DNA of 64,000 nt from Pseudomonas paraversuta. Its GTDB lineage: Bacteria > Pseudomonadota > Gammaproteobacteria > Pseudomonadales > Pseudomonadaceae. The DNA lies in NCBI RefSeq assembly GCF_904063065.1, contig NZ_CAJFCL010000001.1, positions 62,001-126,000 of the forward strand, written 5' to 3'. Positions 31,116-42,144 of this stretch are shown here, piece after piece (the stretch's first letter is position 1; each line of letters opens with the position of its first letter). A program made the position numbers and the translations under genes. The notes beneath the pieces are model-generated. The model had not been told where the DNA came from and did no database searches. It saw nothing but the letters and a program-made list of their open reading frames with translations.

Positions 31116-32426
31116 TCAGTCGGCTTGTGGAGCTTCCACCGGCTTAACTGCTTCTTCGTAAGAGACCGCTTTATCGGTCACCTTAGCCTTCTGCAGAACA
31201 GTATCCACAACTTGCTCTTCCAGCACAACCGAACGAACCTCGTTCAATTGCGCGTCATTTTTGTAGTACCAAGCAACAACCTGCTCAGGCTCCTGGTAAG
31301 CGGAAGCCATTTCCTGAATCATTTCGCGAACACGATCTTCGTCAGGCTTGAGGTCGAATTGCTTGACCACTTCAGCCACGATCAGACCCAGAACCACACG
31401 GCGATTGGCTTGTTCTTCGAACAGCTCGGCCGGCAGTTGGTCAGGCTTGATGTTGCCACCGAATTGCTGAACAGCCTGAACGCGCAGACGATCAACTTCG
31501 TTGGACAGCAGCGATTTTGGCACTTCGATCGGGTTGGCAGCCAACAGACCGTCCATTACCTGATTCTTGACCTTGGATTTGATCGCCTGACGCAGCTCAC
31601 GCTCCATGTTCTTGCGAACTTCGGCGCGGAAACCTTCCAGACCTGTTTCCTTGATACCGAACTGGGCGAAGAACTCTTCGTTCAGCTCTGGCAGCTTAGG
31701 CTCGGAAACAGTGTTGACAGTAACGGTGAACTCGGCGGCTTTGCCAGCCAGGTCCAGGTTCTGATAGTCAGCAGGGAAAGTCAGGTTCAGAACGCGTTCT
31801 TCACCAGCTTTAGCGCCTACCAGGCCTTCTTCGAAGCCAGGAATCATACGGCCCGAACCCAGAACCAGCTGAGTACCCTTGGCGGAACCGCCAGCGAACT
31901 CTTCACCATCTACCTTGCCAACGAAATCAATGTTCAACTGATCTTCGTTCTGAGCAGCACGCTCAGTCAGCTCAAAACGGGTGTTCTGCTTGCGCAGCAC
32001 GTCCAGCATTTTGTCCAGGTCGGCATCAGCCACTTCGGCGCTCAGGCGCTCGATGGCGATGGTGTCCAGACCGGTAACTTCGAATTCAGGGAATACTTCG
32101 AAGGTCGCAACGTATTCCAGATCCTTGCCTTTTTCGAAGACTTTAGGCTCTACCGAAGGTGCGCCAGCCGGGTTCAGCTTTTGCTCAACCACTGCTTCAT
32201 AGAACGAAGCCTGGATCACGTTGCCCAGTGCTTCTTGACGCGCATCAGCTTCGTAACGCTGACGAATCACGCTCATTGGCACCTTGCCTGGACGGAAGCC
32301 CGGGATTTTGGCCTTTTGGGCGGTCTGCTGCAGACGCTTGTTGACTTCAGCCTCAATACGCTCAGATGGCACGCCAATGGTCATGCGACGCTCAAGAGCG
32401 GAAGTATTTTCAACAGAAACTTGCAT
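31116..32426 (-). CDS. tig: Trigger factor, ribosome-bound chaperone
   Basis: A 436-residue chaperone/prolyl isomerase acting at the ribosomal exit. The start [19 protein letters not shown] at 32426 carries the ribosome-binding N-terminal domain ([12 protein letters not shown] signature near residue 44). The FKBP-like domain lies about 155-245 ([20 protein letters not shown]), followed by the helical C-terminal domain. First gene of tig-clpP-clpX. Confidence 0.97.
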   Translation of the reverse strand: MQVSVENTSALERRMTIGVPSERIEAEVNKRLQQTAQKAKIPGFRPGKVPMSVIRQRYEADARQEALGNVIQASFYEAVVEQKLNPAGAPSVEPKVFEKGKDLEYVATFEVFPEFEVTGLDTIAIERLSAEVADADLDKMLDVLRKQNTRFELTERAAQNEDQLNIDFVGKVDGEEFAGGSAKGTQLVLGSGRMIPGFEEGLVGAKAGEERVLNLTFPADYQNLDLAGKAAEFTVTVNTVSEPKLPELNEEFFAQFGIKETGLEGFRAEVRKNMERELRQAIKSKVKNQVMDGLLAANPIEVPKSLLSNEVDRLRVQAVQQFGGNIKPDQLPAELFEEQANRRVVLGLIVAEVVKQFDLKPDEDRVREMIQEMASAYQEPEQVVAWYYKNDAQLNEVRSVVLEEQVVDTVLQKAKVTDKAVSYEEAVKPVEAPQAD

Positions 32427-32755
32427 GGATATTCCTCGTTGCACAGACATTAGCCGGCCGTTTCCGACCCCATAATCAAGGGCATGCATTCTAGTGGGTC
32501 AAACTCAAGAAGTCACCCTACCGCAATCGCGCACAGAAACAGCAGGCACATTATTAAGCGCAAGCAGTGATCTGCTTAAACACCCGAATACACAAAAATG
32601 CTTACATAGCCCCAACTCAGAGCCTCCTTCCTTATATATAGAAGAAGGCATCAAGCAAGAGCATGACAACACCCGCACCGACACACGGACGCAAGACAGG
32701 CATCATTCAGCAACACAATGCCGCCCGCCTGCCCCCTTCAAAAAAGCCGGAACGA
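32427..32755. other. Gene-free spacer upstream of tig
   Basis: About 330 bp between tig and the tRNA cluster. It is less GC-rich than its surroundings and contains a short AT palindrome around 32633 (CTTCCTTATATATAGAAGAAG). It must hold the tig promoter. I see no convincing gene in it. Confidence 0.5.
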
Positions 32756-32789
32756 AAAAAAACGCCAGATTATTAATCTGGCGTTTTCT
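32756..32789 (-). terminator. Terminator of the tRNA cluster
   Basis: On the minus strand AACGCCAGATT-AAT-AATCTGGCGTT is followed by a T run, directly after the last tRNA-His. Confidence 0.85.
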
Positions 32790-32794
32790 AAATA

Positions 32795-32870
32795 TGGGGT
32801 GGACGAAGGGGATCGAACCCTCGACAACGGGAGTCACAATCCCGTGCTCTACCAACTGAGCTACGCCCAC
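32795..32870 (-). tRNA. tRNA-His (GTG), copy distal to the promoter
   Basis: 76 nt with encoded CCA. Anticodon loop TTGTGAC, anticodon GTG; a G is available at -1 (32871), as histidine tRNAs need. Identical to the copy at 33146. Confidence 0.97.
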
Positions 32871-32936
32871 CATATTGCATTTACAGCTCTATTTGCATCG
32901 CTACGAATGCGCATCAAAGCGCAGCTTCGTAAAAGA

Positions 32937-32966
32937 ATAAAGCCGCTCTAGGCGGCTTTATTCATC
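32937..32966 (-). other. Inter-tRNA hairpin
   Basis: AATAAAGCCGC-CTCTA-GGCGGCTTTATT between tRNA-His and tRNA-Leu. It is probably a processing or partial termination structure in the tRNA transcript. Confidence 0.45.
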
Positions 32967-33005
32967 AGCCTGGCGAACCCGATTCAGGCATCGCCAAACC
33001 TTATT

Positions 33006-33090
33006 TGGTGCGGACGGAGAGACTCGAACTCTCACACCTTGCGGCGCTGGAACCTAAATCCAGTGTGTCTACCAATTCCACCACATCCGC
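33006..33090 (-). tRNA. tRNA-Leu (TAG)
   Basis: 85 nt with encoded CCA and the long variable arm of a leucine tRNA; anticodon loop TTTAGGT. Confidence 0.97.
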
Positions 33091-33145
33091 ATTCAAACTT
33101 TTGAAGCAAAGACGCCAGACTATTAATCTGGCGCCTTTCTAAATA

Positions 33146-33221
33146 TGGGGTGGACGAAGGGGATCGAACCCTCGACAACGGGAGTCACAATCCCGTGCTC
33201 TACCAACTGAGCTACGCCCAC
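33146..33221 (-). tRNA. tRNA-His (GTG), promoter-proximal copy
   Basis: 76 nt with encoded CCA, anticodon GTG. Body identical to the copy at 32795; the flanking hairpin (CCAGACTATTAATCTGGCG) and the CCATATTGC leader are also shared, so the unit duplicated with its flanks. Confidence 0.97.
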
Positions 33222-33262
33222 CATATTGCCTTTGTAACCCTACTTGTGCCAAAGCTGCCTAA

Positions 33263-33339
33263 TGGCGCACCCGGCAGGACTCGAACCTGCGACCATCCGC
33301 TTAGAAGGCGGATGCTCTATCCAGCTGAGCTACGGGCGC
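33263..33339 (-). tRNA. tRNA-Arg (TCT)
   Basis: 77 nt with encoded CCA; anticodon loop CTTCTAA. First tRNA of the four-gene transcript Arg-His-Leu-His. Confidence 0.97.
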
Positions 33340-33460
33340 CTTGTTAATCTGTACTCTGTGACGACTACAAACTAAGTGCTTTCAGTATCACCAAGCCAGA
33401 CATCAACTTCGCTCTACCTTCTTAACCAGTGCTAGGCTGTGCCCGACAAGTGCGACGAAT

Positions 33461-33487
33461 ATTATAGGCGACCCCGAAAGCCGTCAA
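33461..33487 (-). promoter_or_regulatory. Promoter of the tRNA cluster
   Basis: On the minus strand TTGACG, 15 nt, then TATAAT. The elements are near consensus although the spacer is short. It lies about 120 nt upstream of tRNA-Arg. Confidence 0.6.
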
Positions 33488-33619
33488 CTCTTTTTTGAAA
33501 AAAGTTTAGAAATATAAAGGAGTTAGGGGAATAAGCAGACCAAGCGCCTTTGCCCTTACGTCACGGCATGCGAGAATGCACGTCCTTTTTCCACCCTTTA
33601 CGATGGTTAATCACGCGTA

Positions 33620-34474
33620 ATGACTGCACAACTAATCGACGGCAAAGCGATCGCCGCCAGCCTGCGCAAGCAGATTGCAAAACGTGTCGCCGAGCGTCAC
33701 GAGCAAGGCCTGCGCACTCCCGGCCTGGCAGTGATTCTGGTCGGCAGCGATCCTGCCTCCCAGGTTTATGTTTCGCACAAGCGTAAAGACTGCGAAGAGG
33801 TAGGCTTTCTTTCACAAGCCTATGACCTGCCTTCGGACACCAGCCAGCAAGCACTGACCGACCTGATTGACCGTCTTAATGAAGACACGGATATCGACGG
33901 CATTCTGCTTCAGCTGCCACTGCCCGAGCATCTGGACGCCTCCAAGTTGCTGGAGCGCATTCGTCCGGACAAGGACGTAGACGGTTTCCACCCCTACAAC
34001 GTCGGCCGTCTGGCCCAGCGCATCCCGCTACTGCGCCCCTGCACCCCTAAAGGCATCATGACCCTGCTGGAAAGCACCGGCCAGGACCTTTACGGAATGG
34101 ACGCAGTAATCGTTGGCGCCTCCAACATCGTTGGTCGCCCGATGGCCATGGAACTGTTGCTGGCCGGCTGCACCGTAACGGTTACCCATCGTTTCACCAA
34201 GGACCTGGCCGGCCACGTAGGCCGTGCAGATCTGGTGGTCGTGGCTGCCGGCAAGCCGGGCCTGGTCAAAGGCGAATGGATCAAGGAAGGCGCGATCGTG
34301 ATCGACGTCGGCATCAACCGTCAGGCTGATGGCAAGCTGGTGGGCGATGTGATTTACGAAACCGCCCTGCCCCGCGCCGGCTGGATTACACCGGTTCCTG
34401 GCGGCGTTGGCCCGATGACTCGCGCCTGCTTGCTGGAAAATACTTTGTACGCCGCCGAAACGCTGCACGCATAA
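33620..34474 (+). CDS. folD: Methylenetetrahydrofolate dehydrogenase / cyclohydrolase
   Basis: A bifunctional enzyme of one-carbon metabolism, interconverting 5,10-methylene- and 10-formyl-tetrahydrofolate with NADP. 284 residues. The catalytic region contains [14 protein letters not shown] with the key lysine, [14 protein letters not shown], and the [16 protein letters not shown] signature near the C-terminus. The start [19 protein letters not shown] is as in the family. It is divergent from the tRNA cluster. Confidence 0.97.
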   Translation: MTAQLIDGKAIAASLRKQIAKRVAERHEQGLRTPGLAVILVGSDPASQVYVSHKRKDCEEVGFLSQAYDLPSDTSQQALTDLIDRLNEDTDIDGILLQLPLPEHLDASKLLERIRPDKDVDGFHPYNVGRLAQRIPLLRPCTPKGIMTLLESTGQDLYGMDAVIVGASNIVGRPMAMELLLAGCTVTVTHRFTKDLAGHVGRADLVVVAAGKPGLVKGEWIKEGAIVIDVGINRQADGKLVGDVIYETALPRAGWITPVPGGVGPMTRACLLENTLYAAETLHA

Positions 34475-34491
34475 GCCCCGGCATCGATACC

Positions 34492-34522
34492 AGCAACGGC
34501 ACCTTCGGGTGCCGTTGTTATT
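34492..34522 (+). terminator. Terminator of folD
   Basis: CAACGGCACC-TTCG-GGTGCCGTTG followed by TTATT. Confidence 0.8.
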
Positions 34523-34549
34523 GGTGCAGCCAAAACCCGGACAAACAAA

Positions 34550-34573
34550 AGCCCGCACTTGGCGGGCTTTCGT
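34550..34573 (-). terminator. Terminator of cysS
   Basis: On the minus strand AAGCCCGCC-AAGT-GCGGGCTT followed by TTGTTTGT. Confidence 0.75.
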
Positions 34574-34589
34574 TCAAACAGCGATAAAC

Positions 34590-35972
34590 CTAGTCAGCCA
34601 GGCGCCAGGTCGTACCGCCTTTACCGTCTTCAAGCACAACACCCATGGCGGTGAGCTGATCACGAATCCGGTCCGATTCAGCCCAGTCCTTACCGGCACG
34701 AGCCGCCAGACGAGCCGCGATCAAGGCATCAACCTGGGCCGCATCCACCCGCCCTTCTGCGCCAGCCTGCAAGAAATCATCCGCCTCAAGCTGCAATACA
34801 CCCAGCACATCAGCCAATTCTTTCAAGCGCGCAGCCAGGCCAGCCGCGGCCTGCAAATCGGTATCGCGCAAGCGGTTGATCTCGCGAACCATCTCGAACA
34901 GCACCGCGCAGGCTTCCGGAGTACCGAAGTCATCGTTCATCACCTGGGTAAAACGCTCAACGAACGCTTCACCACCGGCCGGTGCCACTTTTGGCAGCCC
35001 CTTGAGGGCGTGATAAAAGCGCTCAAGAGCCGCTTTAGCGTCCTTGAGGTTATCTTCGGAGTAATTGATCGAGCTGCGGTAGTGGCTGGACACCAACAAG
35101 TAACGCACCACTTCCGGGTGATATTTCTCCAGAACGTCGCGAATGGTGAAGAAGTTGTTCAAGGATTTGGACATCTTCTCGCCATTGATGCGAATCATCC
35201 CGCAATGCATCCAGGCATTGGCGTAGGTTTTACCCGTCGCCGCCTCACTTTGGGCGATTTCGTTCTCATGGTGCGGAAACTCAAGGTCGCTGCCGCCACC
35301 ATGAATATCAAAGGTCTCGCCCAGGCAGCAGGTCGACATCACCGAGCACTCGATGTGCCAGCCCGGACGACCTGCACCCCACGGCGACTCCCAGCTCGGC
35401 TCGCCCGGCTTGACGCCCTTCCACAACACGAAGTCCAGCGGATCGTCCTTGGCTTCGTCGACTTCAATACGTGCACCGATACGCAGATCTTCGATCTTCT
35501 TGCGCGACAGCTTGCCGTAGCCCATGAACTTGGCGACACGGTAATACACGTCGCCGTTGCCCGGGGCGTAGGCATAGCCCTTGTCGATCAGGGTCTGGAT
35601 CATCGCGTGCATGCCGGGGATATAATCCGTGGCACGCGGCTCCATGTCCGGCTTGCGGATATTGAGTCGCGCTTCGTCTTCATGCATTGCAGCGATCATG
35701 CGCGCGGTGAGCACCTCAAACGCTTCGCCGTTTTCACGGGCACGGTTGATGATCTTGTCTTCGATGTCGGTGATGTTGCGCACATAGGTCAAATCGTAAC
35801 CGCTAAAACGCAACCAGCGTGTTACCAGGTCAAAAGCCACCATGCTGCGGCCGTGACCCAGATGGCAATAGTCGTACACGGTCATGCCGCACACGTACAT
35901 GCGCACATTGTTGCCGTCCAGCGGCTTGAAAACTTCTTTGCTCTTGGTGAGCGTGTTGTAAATCGTTAGCAC
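34590..35972 (-). CDS. cysS: Cysteinyl-tRNA synthetase
   Basis: A 460-residue class I aminoacyl-tRNA synthetase. The zinc-site cysteine is in [19 protein letters not shown], which also carries the HIGH motif as HLGH; KMSKS is in [12 protein letters not shown]. The C-terminal DALR-type helical domain ends in the tRNA-binding region. It lies 21 bp downstream of glnS, so the two are probably cotranscribed. Confidence 0.97.
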   Translation of the reverse strand: MLTIYNTLTKSKEVFKPLDGNNVRMYVCGMTVYDYCHLGHGRSMVAFDLVTRWLRFSGYDLTYVRNITDIEDKIINRARENGEAFEVLTARMIAAMHEDEARLNIRKPDMEPRATDYIPGMHAMIQTLIDKGYAYAPGNGDVYYRVAKFMGYGKLSRKKIEDLRIGARIEVDEAKDDPLDFVLWKGVKPGEPSWESPWGAGRPGWHIECSVMSTCCLGETFDIHGGGSDLEFPHHENEIAQSEAATGKTYANAWMHCGMIRINGEKMSKSLNNFFTIRDVLEKYHPEVVRYLLVSSHYRSSINYSEDNLKDAKAALERFYHALKGLPKVAPAGGEAFVERFTQVMNDDFGTPEACAVLFEMVREINRLRDTDLQAAAGLAARLKELADVLGVLQLEADDFLQAGAEGRVDAAQVDALIAARLAARAGKDWAESDRIRDQLTAMGVVLEDGKGGTTWRLAD

Positions 35973-35993
35973 GATGGCTCCCTCAAAACTTGA

Positions 35994-37691
35994 TCACTGA
36001 CCCCAGGAATCACGCAAGGTCACAGTACGGTTGAATACCGGCTGGCCAGGTTTCGAGTCCTTGATATCTGCGCAGAAGTAACCTTCGCGCTCGAACTGGA
36101 AACGGTCTTCCGGCTGTGCGTTGCCCAGCGACGGCTCAGCACGACAACCCGTAAGAACCTGCAGCGAATCCGGGTTGATGTTTTCCAGGAAGCCCGCACC
36201 ATCCTCAGCCTTTTCAGGGTTCGGCGAGCGGAACAGACGATCGTACAGACGCACTTCGCATTCGACGCTGGCAGCAGCCGGCACCCAATGCACAACACCC
36301 TTGACCTTGCGGCCTTCAGGGTTCTTGCCCAGCGTTTCGGGATCGTACGAGCAATGCAGTTCAACGATGTTGCCATCGGCGTCTTTAATCGCTTCGTCAG
36401 CACGAATCACATAGCTGCCGCGCAGGCGCACTTCACCGGCAGGCTCAAGGCGCTTGTAACCTTTTGGCGGCTCTTCCATAAAGTCGTCACGATCGATGTA
36501 GATCTCACGGGCGAATGGCAGCACTCGTACACCCATGTCTTCTTTAGGGTGGCGAGGCAGCTCCAGGTTTTCGACCTGGCCTTGCGGATAGTTGGTGATG
36601 ATGACCTTCAATGGACGCAGCACACACATCGCGCGCGGAGCGCTGTGGTCCAGATCGTCACGAATGCTGAATTCCAGCATGCCGAAGTCAACCACGCCAT
36701 CGGAGCGGTTGGTGCCAACCATGTCGCAGAAGTTGCGGATTGATTTGGGCGTGTAACCACGACGACGGAAACCCGAGAGGGTCGACATGCGCGGGTCATC
36801 CCAGCCATGTACGTGCTTTTCATCAACCAGTTGCTTGAGCTTGCGCTTGCTGGTGATGGTGTAGTTCAGGTTCAGGCGCGAGAACTCGTACTGACGCGGC
36901 TTGCTCGGCACCGGCAGGTTGTCGAGGAACCATTCGTACAGAGGGCGATGACCTTCGAACTCCAGGGTGCAGATCGAATGGGTAATGCCTTCGATCGCAT
37001 CCGACTGACCATGGGTGAAGTCATAGTTCGGATAAATGCACCACTTGTCACCGGTCTGATGGTGATGGGCATGACGAATGCGATACAGGATCGGATCGCG
37101 CAGGTTCATGTTCGGTGAAGCCATGTCGATCTTGGCCCGCAACACACGCTTGCCGTCTTCGAACTCGCCAGCCTTCATGCGGGCGAACAGGTCGATGTTT
37201 TCTTCGACGCTACGCTCACGAAACGGGCTGTTTTTGCCAGGCTCGGTCAAGCTGCCACGGTATTCCTTGGCCTGTTCAGGTGTCAGGTCGCAGACATAGG
37301 CCTTACCTTCCTTGATCAGGTAAACCGCCCACTCATGCAACTGATCGAAATATTGCGAGGCAAAGCGCACTTCACCCGACCACTCAAAGCCCAGCCACTT
37401 GACGTCACTTTCGATCGCATCAATGTATTCCTGGTCTTCTTTGGCCGGGTTGGTGTCGTCAAAACGCAAATGGGTGACGCCGCCAAATTCCTGAGCCAGC
37501 CCAAAGTTCACGCAAATGGACTTGGCGTGACCGATGTGCAGGTAGCCGTTGGGCTCAGGCGGGAAGCGGGTCACGATCTGTTTGCATTTACCCGAGTCAA
37601 GGTCCGCCTGCACGATGGGACGCAGGAAATTAGCCGGTACAGCAGGGCCAGCCTTAGGATTCAAAGTAGGGTCGACAGTGGGCTTGCTCAT
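35994..37691 (-). CDS. glnS: Glutaminyl-tRNA synthetase
   Basis: 565 residues, class I synthetase. The HIGH motif is in [20 protein letters not shown], and the KMSKS equivalent is [10 protein letters not shown]. The C-terminal anticodon-binding beta-barrels follow ([21 protein letters not shown]). It is divergent from ppiB across 279 bp and precedes cysS. Confidence 0.97.
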   Translation of the reverse strand: MSKPTVDPTLNPKAGPAVPANFLRPIVQADLDSGKCKQIVTRFPPEPNGYLHIGHAKSICVNFGLAQEFGGVTHLRFDDTNPAKEDQEYIDAIESDVKWLGFEWSGEVRFASQYFDQLHEWAVYLIKEGKAYVCDLTPEQAKEYRGSLTEPGKNSPFRERSVEENIDLFARMKAGEFEDGKRVLRAKIDMASPNMNLRDPILYRIRHAHHHQTGDKWCIYPNYDFTHGQSDAIEGITHSICTLEFEGHRPLYEWFLDNLPVPSKPRQYEFSRLNLNYTITSKRKLKQLVDEKHVHGWDDPRMSTLSGFRRRGYTPKSIRNFCDMVGTNRSDGVVDFGMLEFSIRDDLDHSAPRAMCVLRPLKVIITNYPQGQVENLELPRHPKEDMGVRVLPFAREIYIDRDDFMEEPPKGYKRLEPAGEVRLRGSYVIRADEAIKDADGNIVELHCSYDPETLGKNPEGRKVKGVVHWVPAAASVECEVRLYDRLFRSPNPEKAEDGAGFLENINPDSLQVLTGCRAEPSLGNAQPEDRFQFEREGYFCADIKDSKPGQPVFNRTVTLRDSWGQ

Positions 37692-37970
37692 AGGATCCTT
37701 GAACGTAACAGGTGCGCGGCCTGGGTCGGCCGACTAAATCAAAGCGCCTATCATAGCCGATGCTGTCAAGTCCCTGACAGAGCAGGCGCTCAATCAACGC
37801 ATTTGAAATAGCGCCTTTTAGCCCCCATATCGCAAAAACAGCATCGAAATGCCGTGCGGGCACGCTAAACTGCGCCGCGCGGCTGTATCTACCCAGCCAG
37901 CTTTTAGTCTCCGAGCCAATTGGCCGGACCAAAAAGCTCACCGAATTCATCTGATAGAGCGATAGCAATC

Positions 37971-38474
37971 ATGTCCAAAGTAAAACTGACTACCAACCAC
38001 GGCGACATCGTGATTGAGCTGAACGCTGAAAAGGCGCCGATCACCGTCGCCAACTTCATCGAGTACGTAAAAGCCGGTCACTACGAAAACACTGTGTTTC
38101 ACCGTGTAATCGGTAACTTCATGGTTCAGGGCGGCGGTTTCGAACCTGGCATGAAAGAAAAGAAAGACAAGCGTCCAAGCATCAAGAACGAAGCTGATAA
38201 CGGTCTGCCGAACGAGAAGTACACCGTGGCCATGGCTCGCACCATGGAGCCGCATTCGGCTTCCGCCCAGTTCTTCATCAACGTGGCTGACAACAGCTTC
38301 CTCAACCACACCGGGAAGACCGCTCAAGGCTGGGGCTATGCAGTGTTCGGTAAAGTGGTTGAAGGTCAGGACGTGGTCGACAAGATCAAAGGTGTCAAAA
38401 CCACTTCCAAAGCGGGCCATCAAGACGTGCCGGCTGAAGACGTGATTGTCGAGAAAGCAGAGATCATTGAGTGA
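37971..38474 (+). CDS. ppiB: Cytoplasmic peptidyl-prolyl cis-trans isomerase B (cyclophilin)
   Basis: 167 residues with no signal peptide. Cyclophilin motifs: [19 protein letters not shown], carrying the catalytic Arg, and [17 protein letters not shown]. The chosen start [17 protein letters not shown] at 37971 fits the family. Its end overlaps lpxH by four bases (GTGA), so lpxH translation is coupled to it. Confidence 0.96.
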   Translation: MSKVKLTTNHGDIVIELNAEKAPITVANFIEYVKAGHYENTVFHRVIGNFMVQGGGFEPGMKEKKDKRPSIKNEADNGLPNEKYTVAMARTMEPHSASAQFFINVADNSFLNHTGKTAQGWGYAVFGKVVEGQDVVDKIKGVKTTSKAGHQDVPAEDVIVEKAEIIE

Positions 38475-39223
38475 TACTGCTGATTTCAGATTTGCATCTG
38501 GAAGAGGAGCGCCCGGACATAACCCGGGCGTTTCTGGATTTCCTGACCGGGCGTGCGCGCTCGGCTCAGGCGCTGTACATCCTGGGTGATTTTTTCGAAG
38601 CCTGGATAGGCGACGATGCAATGACGCCCTACCAGCGCTCTATCTGTGAAGCGCTGCGAACACTGAGCGATAGCGGCACGCAGATTTTTCTGATGCACGG
38701 CAATCGCGACTTTTTGCTTGGCCAGGCCTTTTGTAAAGCGGCTGGCTGCACCCTGATCAAAGACCCCAGCGTTGTAGATTTCTACGGCGAACCGGTCTTG
38801 CTGATGCACGGCGACAGCCTGTGCACCCGCGACGAATCCTACATGCGCCTGCGGCGCTACCTGCGCAACCCCGTAATCATGTGGATTTTACGCCACCTGC
38901 CACTGGGCACCCGGCAAAAACTGGCGCGCAAGTTACGCAGCGAAAGCCGCGCCCAGACCCGCATGAAAGCCAACGACATCGTTGATGTGACCCCCGAAGA
39001 AGTACCGCTGATCATGGCCCGGCATGGCGTACGCACGCTGATTCATGGCCACACTCACCGCCCGGCCATTCACAAGCTGCAGATCGGCGAACATGCCGCC
39101 AAACGCATTGTGCTCGGCGACTGGGACAAACAGGGCTGGGCACTGCAGGTGGATGAGCAAGGCATGCAACTGGCGCCGTTTGATTTCGCCACCCCGCCTT
39201 TACTGCAACACAGCCAACAGTAG
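38471..39223 (+). CDS. lpxH: UDP-2,3-diacylglucosamine diphosphatase
   Basis: A peripheral membrane enzyme of lipid A synthesis that hydrolyses UDP-2,3-diacylglucosamine to lipid X. 250 residues, starting with GTG inside the ppiB stop. Metallophosphatase motifs are in order: [39 protein letters not shown] and [11 protein letters not shown]. Confidence 0.95.
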   Translation: MILLISDLHLEEERPDITRAFLDFLTGRARSAQALYILGDFFEAWIGDDAMTPYQRSICEALRTLSDSGTQIFLMHGNRDFLLGQAFCKAAGCTLIKDPSVVDFYGEPVLLMHGDSLCTRDESYMRLRRYLRNPVIMWILRHLPLGTRQKLARKLRSESRAQTRMKANDIVDVTPEEVPLIMARHGVRTLIHGHTHRPAIHKLQIGEHAAKRIVLGDWDKQGWALQVDEQGMQLAPFDFATPPLLQHSQQ

Positions 39224-39228
39224 GATGG

Positions 39229-39308
39229 TGGGAGCCGGCTTGCCAGCGATGGCATCACCCGGCATCAGCCAGACCCCGGCGATATTATCGCCGGCAAGCC
39301 GGCTCCCA
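39229..39308. repeat. REP pair, second sequence family
   Basis: The perfect 16-bp ends TGGGAGCCGGCTTGCC / GGCAAGCCGGCTCCCA are separated by 48 bp with inner GCGATGGCATC/GATATTATCGCC arms. It lies between convergent lpxH and the efflux operon. It is unrelated in sequence to the array at 2207. Confidence 0.9.
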
Positions 39309-39330
39309 CAGCCTTGCGGCTTTTACCGCA

Positions 39331-40860
39331 TTAATGTCCGCTCGCCTCCGGCCCCGCCTTCGCGGCAAACGGCGGTTTGGCCAGCCACACCAGCAAGATC
39401 AGCCCCATGAACATCCAGCCCATCAACGTGAAGTAGTCCACAGTCGAGAGCATATAGGCCTGACTGGTCAGGACTTGATCCAGCTGGGCGTAAGCCTTGG
39501 TGCTCGCCCCGCCGAGATTCTCCAGCGCGTGCCGGGTGATGGGGTCATAGGTACTCATGCTTTCACTCATGTAGGCATGGTGCTGATCAGCACGACGAAT
39601 CCAGATCCAGGTGGTCAGGGATGCCGCAAAACTCCCCCCCAGCGTTCGCAGGAACGTCGCCAGCCCGGCGCCATCGGCGATCTGATGTGGCGGTAAATCC
39701 GACATCAAAATGCTCAAGGTCGGCATAAAGAACAGCGCCACACCTATCCCCATAAACAGCTGCACCAGTGCCACATGCTGGAAGTCCACCTGGCTGGTGA
39801 AATCGGCCCGCATAAAGCAGCTCAGGCCAATGGCCAAAAAGGCCAGCCCCGCCAACAGGCGCAAATCGAATTTATGCGCGTACTTGCCCACAAACGGCGA
39901 CATCAGTACCGGCAAGATACCGATCGGCGCCACGGCCAGACCGGCCCAGGTCGCGGTATAGCCCATCTGCGTCTGCAGCCATTGCGGCAAAATCAGGTTG
40001 ATGCCGAAGAAGCCTGCATAGCCCAATACCAGCACGATGGTACCGATACGAAAGTTGCGATAGGCAAATAAACGCAAATTTACGATGGGGTGCTTGTCGG
40101 TCATTTCCCAAATGATAAAAGCCGCCAGCGCCACCACTGACAATGCAGTGCCCATAAGGATGAAATTGGATTCGAACCAGTCCAGATCATTGCCCTTGTC
40201 GAGCACTATCTGCAGCGCACCAACGCCAATGATCAGGGTTATAAGACCCACATAGTCCATCGGCTGACGGGTAATCACCACCGGACGCGCCTTGAGTTGC
40301 TGGCGAACCACCATCACGGCAAAGAAGCCGATCGGGATATTAATGAAGAAGATCCACGGCCAACTGTAACTGTCCGTGATCCAGCCACCCAATATGGGGC
40401 CCGCAATGGGCGCAACCACCGTGACCATCGCCAGCAATGCCAATGCCATCCCCCGTTTCGCAGGCGGATACACCGCAATCAGCAGGGTCTGGGTCATGGG
40501 ATACAAGGGGCCGGCGACCAGGCCTTGCAACACCCGAAAGCCCACCAGTTCAGGCATCGAGGTTGAAATACCGCACAGGAACGAAGCCAGCACGAACAGA
40601 ACCGTGGCCCACAGAAACAGCTTCACCTCACCAAAGCGCCGGCTCAGCCAGCCAGTCAACGGCAAGGCAATAGCGTTACTTACGGCAAATGAAGTAATTA
40701 CCCACGTACCCTGCTCCGAACTCACCCCCAGGTTGCCAGAGATAGTGGGCAACGCCACGTTGGCGATGGTGGTATCGAGCACCTGCATAAAGGTCGCCAG
40801 CGACAGGCCAATGGTGGCAAGCACCAAGCTGGGCGGGGAAAAAGACGCGTTTGTACTCAT
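39331..40860 (-). CDS. emrB: DHA2-family drug efflux MFS pump (EmrB-like)
   Basis: A 509-residue inner-membrane proton-drug antiporter with about 14 membrane segments. DHA2 signatures: LDTTIANVALPTISGNLG in helix 1 and PGPILGGWITD-like motif C (VAPIAGPILGGWITDSYSW). With the adaptor (emrA) and the outer-membrane protein upstream it forms a tripartite pump expelling hydrophobic compounds from the cytoplasm. Last gene of a four-gene operon headed by a MarR regulator. Confidence 0.93.
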   Translation of the reverse strand: MSTNASFSPPSLVLATIGLSLATFMQVLDTTIANVALPTISGNLGVSSEQGTWVITSFAVSNAIALPLTGWLSRRFGEVKLFLWATVLFVLASFLCGISTSMPELVGFRVLQGLVAGPLYPMTQTLLIAVYPPAKRGMALALLAMVTVVAPIAGPILGGWITDSYSWPWIFFINIPIGFFAVMVVRQQLKARPVVITRQPMDYVGLITLIIGVGALQIVLDKGNDLDWFESNFILMGTALSVVALAAFIIWEMTDKHPIVNLRLFAYRNFRIGTIVLVLGYAGFFGINLILPQWLQTQMGYTATWAGLAVAPIGILPVLMSPFVGKYAHKFDLRLLAGLAFLAIGLSCFMRADFTSQVDFQHVALVQLFMGIGVALFFMPTLSILMSDLPPHQIADGAGLATFLRTLGGSFAASLTTWIWIRRADQHHAYMSESMSTYDPITRHALENLGGASTKAYAQLDQVLTSQAYMLSTVDYFTLMGWMFMGLILLVWLAKPPFAAKAGPEASGH

Positions 40861-40923
40861 CGCAAATCCTTTAAAACTCGGGCTGCAGCCCTGCCCGTGC
40901 GGCAGAGCTTATGGATTGGCGAA

Positions 40924-42129
40924 TCAGCGTTGAGCCGCAGTGTTGCCCGTCAAGGCGCTGTTGCTGTCAATCAAGCGCGTAATCATGGCTTCGGCGTCCG
41001 CCAGCTGCTGCTCGTACACATTGGTGGTGAACGACGCTTTTTGCGGCGGCTGCTGGGCCAGCACCGGGCCACTCTGGTCACGCAGGTTCACATCGACCGT
41101 GGTCGACAAGCCGACCCGCAGTGGATGCTTTTCCAGCTCCTGGGCATTGATATGAATACGCACCGGCACCCGCTGCACGATCTTGATCCAGTTGCCGGTG
41201 GCGTTTTGCGCCGGCAAGAGGGCGAATGCGCTGCCGGTACCGGCACCGATACTGTCGATGCTGCCGCTGTACTTGACGTCACTGCCATAGATGTCCGACT
41301 CGATGTCCACCGGCTGCCCGATGCGCATCTTGTGCAACTGGGTTTCCTTGAAGTTGGCATCGATCCACAACTGATTCAGCGGAATGACGGCCATCAAGGC
41401 AGTACCCGGCTGAACCCGCTGCCCCAGCTGAACCGTACGTTTGGCCACATAACCGGTCACAGGAGCAATCAACGTGGAGCGGGCATTCGCCAGATAGGCC
41501 TGACGCAACTGCGCTGCAGCAGCCTTCACATCGGGATGATCGGCAATCGTGGTGTTATCCACCAGTGCACTGGTGGTATCGAGCTTCTGCTCGGCATTGC
41601 GCAAGGCACTTTGGGCAGAGGCCAGATCATCCCGGGCGTGGGACAGTTCTTCCTGGGAAATCGCCCCGCCTGCGGCCAGACTTTTACGACGGTTGTAATT
41701 GTCCTGGGCTTTTTGCACCTCGACTTTTTGCGCCGAGACCTGGGCCTTCATGCCGTTCACATCACTGAACAGGCCGCGGACCTGACGCACGGTGCGGGCC
41801 AGATTGGCCTCGGCACTCTGCAGGCCAACCAGTGCATCGCTTGGGTCGAAGTTGAGCAGCACCTGCCCCTCATGAACCAGATCGCCATCATCGGCGCCAA
41901 TACTCACCACCGTTCCGGTGACCAGCGGGGTGATCTCCACCACATTGCCGTTTACATAGGCGTCGTCCGTGCTCTCACTCCAGCGACCATAGAGCTCATG
42001 CCAGGCCCAGACGCCCAACGCGACCAGGATCACCAGAATCGCCAGCCCGCCGAGCCAGAGCTTGCGTTTGCGCTGATTGCCAGCGTCCTGGTTTTGTTGC
42101 GTTTCATTCGGTGTTTGCACAGTGGCCAT
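40924..42129 (-). CDS. emrA: HlyD-family membrane fusion protein (EmrA-like)
   Basis: A 401-residue periplasmic adaptor. The single N-terminal membrane helix is LWLGGLAILVILVALGVWAW. The lipoyl halves surround an alpha-helical hairpin coiled coil, about 90-210 (NLARTVRQVRGLFSDVNGM onward), and a beta-barrel follows (LIAPVTGYVAKRTVQLG). It bridges the EmrB pump and the outer-membrane channel. Confidence 0.93.
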   Translation of the reverse strand: MATVQTPNETQQNQDAGNQRKRKLWLGGLAILVILVALGVWAWHELYGRWSESTDDAYVNGNVVEITPLVTGTVVSIGADDGDLVHEGQVLLNFDPSDALVGLQSAEANLARTVRQVRGLFSDVNGMKAQVSAQKVEVQKAQDNYNRRKSLAAGGAISQEELSHARDDLASAQSALRNAEQKLDTTSALVDNTTIADHPDVKAAAAQLRQAYLANARSTLIAPVTGYVAKRTVQLGQRVQPGTALMAVIPLNQLWIDANFKETQLHKMRIGQPVDIESDIYGSDVKYSGSIDSIGAGTGSAFALLPAQNATGNWIKIVQRVPVRIHINAQELEKHPLRVGLSTTVDVNLRDQSGPVLAQQPPQKASFTTNVYEQQLADAEAMITRLIDSNSALTGNTAAQR

Positions 42130-42144
42130 GACGAGTACCTAAAT

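Noticed and set aside
24299..32453. Long plus-strand open frames opposite ppiD, lon, clpX and tig (up to 630 codons)
   Set aside because: Antisense shadows of strongly codon-biased genes whose own products are unmistakable.
34509..35969. 486-codon frame opposite cysS, and similar 508-codon frame opposite emrA and 675-codon frame opposite acnB
   Set aside because: Same effect: high-GC third positions remove stops on the opposite strand; none has a recognisable domain or start signal.
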